A DNA stretch of 11,513 nt from DAOTVS01 sp034436375 (lineage in GTDB: Bacteria; Chloroflexota; Anaerolineae; SpSt-313): contig DAOTVS010000261.1 in the NCBI GenBank assembly GCA_034436375.1, positions 1 to 11,513 of the forward strand, read 5' to 3'. The notes under the pieces were generated by a model that saw only the letters and a list, made by a program, of their open reading frames with translations, ran no database searches and had not been told where the DNA came from. This document shows, in pieces, positions 6,786 to 11,513 of the stretch (positions within the stretch are counted from its first letter, which is position 1; every line of letters starts with the position of its first letter). Position numbers and translations under genes: made by a program.

Positions 6786-6815
6786 TACGGGACGCGTTAC
6801 GCATCGCGGATTACG
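6781..6815. repeat. Heptamer repeat array, right arm
   Basis: Read on the minus strand from 6815 down, five seven-base units appear: CGTAATC, CGCGATG, CGTAACG, CGTCCCG, TAATGCG. Units one, two and four match the left array at 5303-5321 in inverse orientation; the CGTAACG unit is extra. The array ends six bases before the permease SD. Confidence 0.65.
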
Positions 6816-6832
6816 AAGATCGGAGGTGAACC

Positions 6833-7726
6833 GTGGCAATCGGTTTGCGCTTGAGCCCGCGCGAGCGGCGCAATCTGCTCTGGGGCCTCTTTTTCACTCT
6901 GCCCTGGATCATCGGCCTGCTGTGGCTCCTGCTCTACCCGATCTGCTCCTCACTCTACTACAGCTTTACCCAGTACAATATGGTCAGACCCCCCAAGTGG
7001 GTCGGTCTGCACAATTTCCAGTACATGTTCACTGACCGCCACTACTGGCGTGCAGTGAGCAATACCATGTGGTTCGTCATCGTCGCTGTGCCGATCAACA
7101 TCGCCGTCAGCTTTCTGCTGGCGGAGTTGCTGAACCAAAAGATCTTCATGCGCTCCTTCTGGCGCACGGTATTCTACCTGCCGACCATCGTGCCGCAGAT
7201 GGCGGCGGCCATGCTCTGGCTATGGGTTTTCAACCCCTTTGGCCCGATCAACGGCACGCTGGCTCGCTTTGGGCTGTCAGCCATCCCCTTCCTCTCATCG
7301 CCGGCCTGGGTGAAACCGTCGCTGACGATCGTGACGACCTGGATCTGCGGCGGCAACATCGTGCTTTTCCTGGCGGCACTGCAGGACGTGCCCATGCAAT
7401 TGCGCGAGGCAGCGCGCATCGACGGAGCCAACTGGTGGGATGAGATGCTACACATCACCGTGCCGTGCGTGACGCCGGTGATTCTCTTCACGGTGATCAA
7501 CGGTATGATCTGGGCCTTCCAGTTCTTCACTTTTGCCTATACGATCACCGGCAACGGCCCCGGCGAGTCGAGCCTCTTCTATGCGGTCATGATCTACGAC
7601 ACGTTCGTCGGCACGCGGATGGGGTTGGCCGCGGCCATGGCCTGGGTGCTGTTCCTGATCGTCGCCGTGTGCACCTTTGTACTCTTCCGCACGTCGGCGC
7701 GTTGGGTCTACTACGGCGGCGACTAG
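6833..7726 (+). CDS. ABC sugar transporter permease, MalF/UgpA type
   Basis: GTG 6833 follows GGAGGTG (6822-6828). The 297-aa product has a cytoplasmic N-terminus (RLSPRERRNLLWGLFF) and about six membrane helices. The EAA loop that docks to the ATPase is intact: LREAARIDGANWWDEMLHITVP with E192 and D197. Other family signatures are LPWIIGLLWLLLYPI in helix 1, FWRTVFYLPTIVP and LWLWVFNPFGPIN. It should form the inner-membrane channel with the next gene's product, 13 bp downstream. Its expression now depends on read-through across, or a promoter within or beyond, the IS that separates it from the binding-protein gene. No ATPase gene is present in the window; many sugar transporters of this class use a shared MsmK/MalK-like subunit encoded elsewhere. 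Confidence 0.93.
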   Translation: MAIGLRLSPRERRNLLWGLFFTLPWIIGLLWLLLYPICSSLYYSFTQYNMVRPPKWVGLHNFQYMFTDRHYWRAVSNTMWFVIVAVPINIAVSFLLAELLNQKIFMRSFWRTVFYLPTIVPQMAAAMLWLWVFNPFGPINGTLARFGLSAIPFLSSPAWVKPSLTIVTTWICGGNIVLFLAALQDVPMQLREAARIDGANWWDEMLHITVPCVTPVILFTVINGMIWAFQFFTFAYTITGNGPGESSLFYAVMIYDTFVGTRMGLAAAMAWVLFLIVAVCTFVLFRTSARWVYYGGD

Positions 7727-7739
7727 GAAGGAGCGGAAT

Positions 7740-8663
7740 ATGGTCAGCTCAACTGAGCCTCGGGCAGAGGGCACCCCGGGAGGGGGTGCGCCACGTCAGG
7801 TCATCCGCCCACAGTGGTGGAAGCGCGGGGTCGTGCGCATGGCCGCCAGCCGGGTAGCGCTCAACGCGCTCGCCCTGACCCTCGGCGTCGTCTTTGGCAT
7901 GCCGTTTTACTGGCTGGTAACCAGCGCGCTTAAGACGTCGCAGCAGATCTTCGCCATGCCGCCCGTGTGGTGGCCCAACCCGATCGTATGGGATAACTTT
8001 CCGCGCGTGTTCACGACGGCCCCCTTTGGCCTGTACACGTGGAACACGATCCAGATTGCCGTGCCGCACACCATCGGCATCGTCTTCTCCTGCACGATGG
8101 CCGCCTATGGCTTTGCCCGTATCCAATGGCCTGGACGCGAGATCCTGTACGGCATTACCCTGGCCACGCTGATGATACCGGGCGTGGTGCTCATGGTGCC
8201 CATGTTCATCATCTTCCGGCAGCTCGGATGGTACGGCACCTACAAACCGCTCATTGTGCCGGCGTTTTTCGGCAGCGCCTACTATATCTTTATGCTGCGC
8301 CAGTTCTTCCGCACCATCCCACCGGAGCTTTCGGAAGCGGCTCGCATCGACGGCGCATCGGAATTGGGCATCTTTGCGCGCATCATCCTGCCGCTGGCCA
8401 AGCCGGCCCTGGCGGTTGTCGCTCTCTTTACGCTGATCGGACAGTGGGGCGACTTTATGGGCCCTCTGATCTACATCAACAAGATGGAGCAGTATACTAT
8501 CGTCCTGGGCCTCTTCCGGTTTATGGGCGACCGCGCCCATGAGACGGATTGGGGCATCATCATGGCGGCCAGCACGCTGATGCTGCTACCAGTCATCGCG
8601 ATCTTCTTTTTCGCGCAGCGCACGTTCATCGAAGGTATCCACATGACAGGGCTGAAGGGATAG
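7740..8663 (+). CDS. ABC sugar transporter permease, MalG/LacG type
   Basis: I start at ATG 7740, after a GGAAGGAG SD (7726-7733) and 13 bp past the upstream stop. An earlier GTG at 7677 would overlap the first permease by 50 bp and add residues from its C-terminal coding sequence in another frame. The 307-aa product has a Gly/Pro-rich cytoplasmic N-terminus, a first helix around 42-62 ending MPFYWLVTSALKT (a MalG hallmark), and about six helices. The EAA loop is LSEAARIDGASELGIFARIILP with E199 and D204. The final FFFAQRTFIEGIHMTGLKG is the standard C-terminus of this subfamily. It pairs with the preceding permease. Confidence 0.94.
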   Translation: MVSSTEPRAEGTPGGGAPRQVIRPQWWKRGVVRMAASRVALNALALTLGVVFGMPFYWLVTSALKTSQQIFAMPPVWWPNPIVWDNFPRVFTTAPFGLYTWNTIQIAVPHTIGIVFSCTMAAYGFARIQWPGREILYGITLATLMIPGVVLMVPMFIIFRQLGWYGTYKPLIVPAFFGSAYYIFMLRQFFRTIPPELSEAARIDGASELGIFARIILPLAKPALAVVALFTLIGQWGDFMGPLIYINKMEQYTIVLGLFRFMGDRAHETDWGIIMAASTLMLLPVIAIFFFAQRTFIEGIHMTGLKG

Positions 8664-8720
8664 CCCATACCGTGACAATGAGCGCGGATCAAGTCATGGG
8701 AATTCGGAAGGAATACAGGT

Positions 8721-9821
8721 ATGCAAATCCCTTATCCCAAGAGCGATCTGATCAAAGGCATCCGCTGGCTGACCGAGCCGATCCTTTACCCGGAGAGCCA
8801 TGGCGACGTCTGGTCGTGCGCCTGGGCTGACGACGGCGAGGTCTACACCGTCAGCGACGATACGCAGGGCATCGCCCAGAGCTGCAACTCGAACCTGGCT
8901 GTGCACCGGGTGACGGGCACCCCGCCCGACCACAAGATGGTCACCGTGAACCCAATGGCCGACTATGGCAAGATGTGCGGAGTGGACGGCTTTGATACCT
9001 GGAAAGCCAACGGTATGACCTCCATCGATGGCGTGCTCTACCTGGGCGTCAGCCAGCACTCGGGTGCCGGCGATTATCCGGATAACATACAGCGCGTGTA
9101 CGACGCCTCGATCGTCAAATCATTGGATCATGGCAAGACTTGGTCGGTCAAACCGCCGGTGGGGCAGGCCATGTTCCCCGGCCCGCGCTTCGGCACGCCC
9201 TTTTTTGTCCAGTTCGGGCAAGACTACCAGGATGTTCCTGGCGAGTACGGTGATTATGTCTATCTCGTCTCTTCCAGCGCTACCTGGAACAACGGCAACT
9301 ATATGAGCATGGCCCGCGTGCGTCGCGACCGCATCGGCCGCCTCGACCGCGCCGACTATGAGTTCATCGTCGATATCGACGCTGCCAATGACCCGACCTG
9401 GAGCAACCAGTATCGCCGGCGGCCAGCAGCCATCTTCTTCCACCGCGGCTATACCAGCATGACGGGCATCCAGTATGTGCCGGCGGTGGAGCGCTTTATC
9501 ATGGGGCAGTGGGCCTATATCGCACCCGATGGCCCCCAGCCCTGGCGCTGGACGTACCTGGCCCTTTACGAGGCGCCGCGCCCCTGGGGCCCCTGGCGCT
9601 ATTTCCATGTCGAGCCCGACTGGGGCTATGCGTACTATAACCCGAGCCTCCCCGCCAAGTGGTTCGAGGACGGCGGCCGCCGCATGTGGATGACCACGGC
9701 CGGCAATTTCAGCCGCGAGCCGAACACCCCCTTCAGCTATGGCTTTATCGTACAAAAGCTGGAACTCGTGTTTAATGGCGGATCCCAGACTTCCGAAGTC
9801 TTTCAGACTTCGGAAGTCTGA
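8721..9821 (+). CDS. Predicted beta-propeller glycosidase-like protein (DUF4185-like)
   Basis: ATG 8721 follows AAGGA (8708-8712); 366 aa, no signal peptide, so probably cytoplasmic. The sequence has repeated short beta segments typical of five-bladed propellers: WADDGEVYTVSDD, SIDGVLYLGVSQHS, YGDYVYLVSSS, YVPAVERFIMGQWAY and LALYEAPRPWGPW. One sialidase-type Asp-box is visible, SLDHGKTW (134-141). The fold and the resemblance to DUF4185 and GH43/GH117-like propellers are from memory of the family; catalytic residues cannot be assigned. Position behind sugar permeases suggests it acts on the imported saccharide. Oddity: the last 11 residues, QTSEVFQTSEV, are encoded by a palindromic repeat at 9786-9820, so the native C-terminus may have been replaced or extended. 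Confidence 0.82.
   Translation: MQIPYPKSDLIKGIRWLTEPILYPESHGDVWSCAWADDGEVYTVSDDTQGIAQSCNSNLAVHRVTGTPPDHKMVTVNPMADYGKMCGVDGFDTWKANGMTSIDGVLYLGVSQHSGAGDYPDNIQRVYDASIVKSLDHGKTWSVKPPVGQAMFPGPRFGTPFFVQFGQDYQDVPGEYGDYVYLVSSSATWNNGNYMSMARVRRDRIGRLDRADYEFIVDIDAANDPTWSNQYRRRPAAIFFHRGYTSMTGIQYVPAVERFIMGQWAYIAPDGPQPWRWTYLALYEAPRPWGPWRYFHVEPDWGYAYYNPSLPAKWFEDGGRRMWMTTAGNFSREPNTPFSYGFIVQKLELVFNGGSQTSEVFQTSEV
9786..9820. repeat. Palindromic repeat forming the 3' end of the propeller gene
   Basis: A perfect 15-bp inverted repeat (9786-9800 and 9806-9820) with spacer TTTCA. Each arm, CAGACTTCCGAAGTC or its complement, is itself almost palindromic, so the block is also a 19-bp-period direct repeat differing at the central base. 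The gene's TGA (9819-9821) uses its last two bases. It could form a strong RNA hairpin, but no T-run follows. Confidence 0.75.
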
Positions 9822-9834
9822 TGGTCATGTTTGC

Positions 9835-9886
9835 AGTGAGGGAGGACATGCGACGGGTTGCCTCCTGCCGCACGTCCTCCCTCACT
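9835..9886. repeat. 18-bp-stem hairpin
   Basis: AGTGAGGGAGGACATGCG (9835-9852) pairs with 9869-9886 at 17 of 18 positions around a 16-base loop. It lies just past the propeller stop codon and could act as a terminator-like or mRNA-stabilising structure. The bases after it are GC-rich, so a simple intrinsic terminator is unlikely. Confidence 0.65.
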
Positions 9887-9955
9887 ATGAGCCTGGGGTT
9901 ACCGGCGGTTTGGGAATACACCCGCTGCGATTCGACGCGGAGCCAATTGCGGAGT

Positions 9956-9974
9956 AGACTGTGACACACAGTCT
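9956..9974. promoter_or_regulatory. Operator-like palindrome upstream of the URO-D-like gene
   Basis: AGACTGTG-ACA-CACAGTCT is a perfect 8-bp-arm inverted repeat, 81 bp before ATG 10056. Size and symmetry fit a dimeric repressor site. I see no convincing -35/-10 pair next to it. The remaining 9975-10045 shows nothing clear. Confidence 0.4.
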
Positions 9975-10055
9975 GGATTGCATGCATCCCCTCCGCGTGC
10001 CCCGCGTTCCCGACAGCGGAACACGATACCTCTTTTCTAGACGGGATAGGTGCTC

Positions 10056-11312
10056 ATGAACTCGCGTGAACGCGTTCTTGCAGCCATTGATCACAAAGAG
10101 CCTGACCGTGTGCCCATCGATCAGGGCTCCAATCGCTCCTCGGGGATCATGGCCATTGCCTACAACCGGCTCAAAGCGTTCCTGGGCGTCGCCGGCGGTG
10201 GCACGTTTGTCTATGATATGGTGCAGCAGCTCGCCGAGCCCGAGCCGTGGTACCTCGACCGCTTCCATGTCGACGCGGTGGACCTGGGCCGCGCCTTTAC
10301 CTCGCCCGCGCGTCTGCAGCCCTGGGTGTTGCCCGACGGCTCGCCCGCCCTGGCCCCGCACTGGTTCCAGGCCGAGCGCCAGCCCGATGGCGGCCTCCTC
10401 TACCGCAGCCCGGCAGGCCGTGTCATTGCGCGCATGCCCCAGGGCTCGTTGTACCTCGATCAAGCGTACTGGCCCCTCTTGGGCCCGGACGGGCTGGAGA
10501 GCACCGAGCCGCTGGCAGAGGCGATGGCACAGGTAATGTGGGGCGCTGTGGGCGCAGCCCCCTTCGACGAGCCGCTCACCGATGCGCGGCTCGATGAGAT
10601 CGCTGCCGCGGCCAAGCGGCTCTACGAGACGACCGACTATTGCCTTACCCTGCCGGTCGGCTGCAACCTCTTCGAGTGGTGCCAATGGCTCTTCGGCATG
10701 GAGAACCTTTACGTGTACCTGGCCACCGAGAAACAAAAGCTCGCCCGCTTCCTGGATCGCCTCACCGAGCTACACCTGGAAACGCTGCAGCGCCTTCTAC
10801 CGCGGGTGCGTGGCTATGTGCAGGTGCTGGTGGTGGGCGACGACCTGGGCATGCAGATGGGCCCTCAGATCTCACCGGCCATGTACCGGGAACTTTTCCT
10901 GCCGCGCCACCAACGCATCTACCGCTTCGCCCGTGAGGCCAGCGGCGCCCACATCCTGCTCCATTCGTGCGGTGCCATCTATGAGCTGATACCCAGCCTG
11001 ATCGAAGCCGGCGTTGAGATCCTGAACCCGGTGCAGACGAGCACTCGTCACATGGAGCCGGAGCGACTCAAGCGCGAGTTCGGCCGCGATATCACTTTTT
11101 GGGGCGGCGGGTGCGATACGCAGCAGGTGCTGGCCTATGGCACGCCCGCCCAGGTGCGCGATGATGTGCGCCGCCGGCTGGATATCTTCATGCCCGGCGG
11201 AGGGTTTATCTGGAATCAGATCCACAACATCATGGCCAACGTGCCGCCCGAGAATATTGTGGCCATGCTCGATGCGGCGTATGAATTCGGTGCGTACGGA
11301 GGATGGGCATGA
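10056..11312 (+). CDS. Uroporphyrinogen decarboxylase/MtaA-superfamily protein, catabolic-cluster type
   Basis: I start at ATG 10056, shortly after the purine-rich GGGATAGG (10043-10050); an in-frame GTG at 10050 is possible. 418 aa. The opening NSRERVLAAIDHKEPDRVPID and the TIM-barrel elements YVQVLVVGDDLGMQMGPQIS and RELFLPRHQRIYRFA are typical of the superfamily. Residues H303 and C305 (LLHSCG) and C353 (GGGCDTQ) match the H-x-C...C zinc site of corrinoid methyltransferases such as MtaA, which HemE lacks. The protein is therefore unlikely to be a heme-pathway decarboxylase. Homologues of this kind are common beside sugar transporters, with no established reaction that I know of. The stop overlaps the next start by four bases (ATGA), indicating translational coupling. 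Confidence 0.85.
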   Translation: MNSRERVLAAIDHKEPDRVPIDQGSNRSSGIMAIAYNRLKAFLGVAGGGTFVYDMVQQLAEPEPWYLDRFHVDAVDLGRAFTSPARLQPWVLPDGSPALAPHWFQAERQPDGGLLYRSPAGRVIARMPQGSLYLDQAYWPLLGPDGLESTEPLAEAMAQVMWGAVGAAPFDEPLTDARLDEIAAAAKRLYETTDYCLTLPVGCNLFEWCQWLFGMENLYVYLATEKQKLARFLDRLTELHLETLQRLLPRVRGYVQVLVVGDDLGMQMGPQISPAMYRELFLPRHQRIYRFAREASGAHILLHSCGAIYELIPSLIEAGVEILNPVQTSTRHMEPERLKREFGRDITFWGGGCDTQQVLAYGTPAQVRDDVRRRLDIFMPGGGFIWNQIHNIMANVPPENIVAMLDAAYEFGAYGGWA

Positions 11313-11513
11313 ACATCGGTTTCGTCGCTAACGGTACCCCCGAAGAGGTCCTGACCCGCGCAGCGCGGCTGGGGTTCGATGGGGTCGAGCTTTGCTTCCG
11401 CGCGGGCGGGCCCTGTGACCTCACACGCTGGACGGCGGATGACACCAGGCGCGTGCAGGATCTGATCGCCAAGACGGGGGTCAAGGTGCTGACGGTCGCC
11501 TCGTTCGGTGTGC
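11309..11513 (+). CDS. Sugar phosphate isomerase/epimerase-like TIM barrel (5' part)
   Basis: ATG 11309 overlaps the preceding stop (ATGA) and follows GGAGG (11298-11302) by six bases. The 68 visible residues, beginning MNIGFVANGTPEEVLTRAAR and continuing LGFDGVELCF and TGVKVLTVASFGV, show the first strand-helix-strand units of the xylose isomerase/AP-endonuclease-2-like barrel. Metal and catalytic residues lie beyond the edge. It is the last visible gene of the catabolic cluster and most likely acts on a sugar or sugar derivative. Confidence 0.75.
   Translation, partial: MNIGFVANGTPEEVLTRAARLGFDGVELCFRAGGPCDLTRWTADDTRRVQDLIAKTGVKVLTVASFGV

Noticed and set aside
5296..6815. Heptamer arrays as a CRISPR or integron-type array
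   Set aside because: Units are seven bases with no spacers and no cas or integrase genes nearby.
6682..7035. 117-aa plus-strand ORF starting MRKVIIP
   Set aside because: Runs out of frame through the first permease gene; its start is merely the left arm of the inverted repeat.
7677..7739. GTG 7677 as start of the second permease
   Set aside because: Would overlap the first permease by 50 bp; ATG 7740 has its own SD.
7749..8540. 263-aa minus-strand ORF opposite the second permease
   Set aside because: His/Asp/Arg-rich composition of an antisense shadow.
9885..10736. 283-aa minus-strand ORF opposite the URO-D-like gene
   Set aside because: Antisense to strongly conserved coding sequence; no SD or domain seen.

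Overview
The window is high-GC bacterial DNA that reads like a Chloroflexi (Anaerolineae/Caldilineae-like) chromosome or metagenomic contig. Support for that is indirect: a Tat/lipobox solute-binding protein with a long Pro/Ala/Thr/Gln linker, a response regulator with a sigma-like N-terminal helical/HTH region, intergenic degenerate heptamer repeats of the CGTAATN type, and a GACTTCSGAAGTC palindromic repeat. This taxonomic reading is an inference from style.

Layout. (1) Bases 2-127 are the 3' end of an unidentified gene. (2) 216-2423 (+) is a membrane hybrid histidine kinase with two receiver domains. It converges on, and overlaps by 65 bp, a minus-strand response regulator (3621-2359) combining a sigma-like HTH region, a degenerate kinase-ATPase-like domain and a C-terminal receiver. 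(3) The divergent intergenic region 3622-3895 holds a good sigma70-type promoter for the regulator, an inverted repeat over its -35 and a triple CTGYCA direct repeat in its leader. (4) From 3896 a carbohydrate-uptake and catabolic cluster runs to the right edge: solute-binding lipoprotein, two MalF/MalG-type permeases, a predicted beta-propeller glycosidase-like protein, a URO-D/MtaA-superfamily protein with an H-x-C...C metal site, and the start of a xylose-isomerase-like TIM-barrel protein. No ATPase subunit is present in the window.

(5) A 1.36-kb insertion sequence (5324-6678) lies between the binding-protein gene and the first permease gene. It has 26-bp terminal inverted repeats, four copies of a 19-bp site (two per end), its own promoter, and a DDE transposase whose best SD/ATG is in a different frame from the main ORF, joined through an A-AAG-GGG slippery site or a TGATG stop/start overlap. 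The IS sits inside an older intergenic element: heptamer-repeat arms in opposite orientation (5296-5323 and 6781-6815) plus an inner 17-bp near-complementary stem. With the IS removed, these would form one long hairpin filling the gap between binding-protein stop and permease SD, a position comparable to the REP element between malE and malF in E. coli.

(6) The beta-propeller gene ends inside a palindromic repeat that supplies its last residues. It is followed by an 18-bp-stem hairpin and an operator-like palindrome before the URO-D-like gene.
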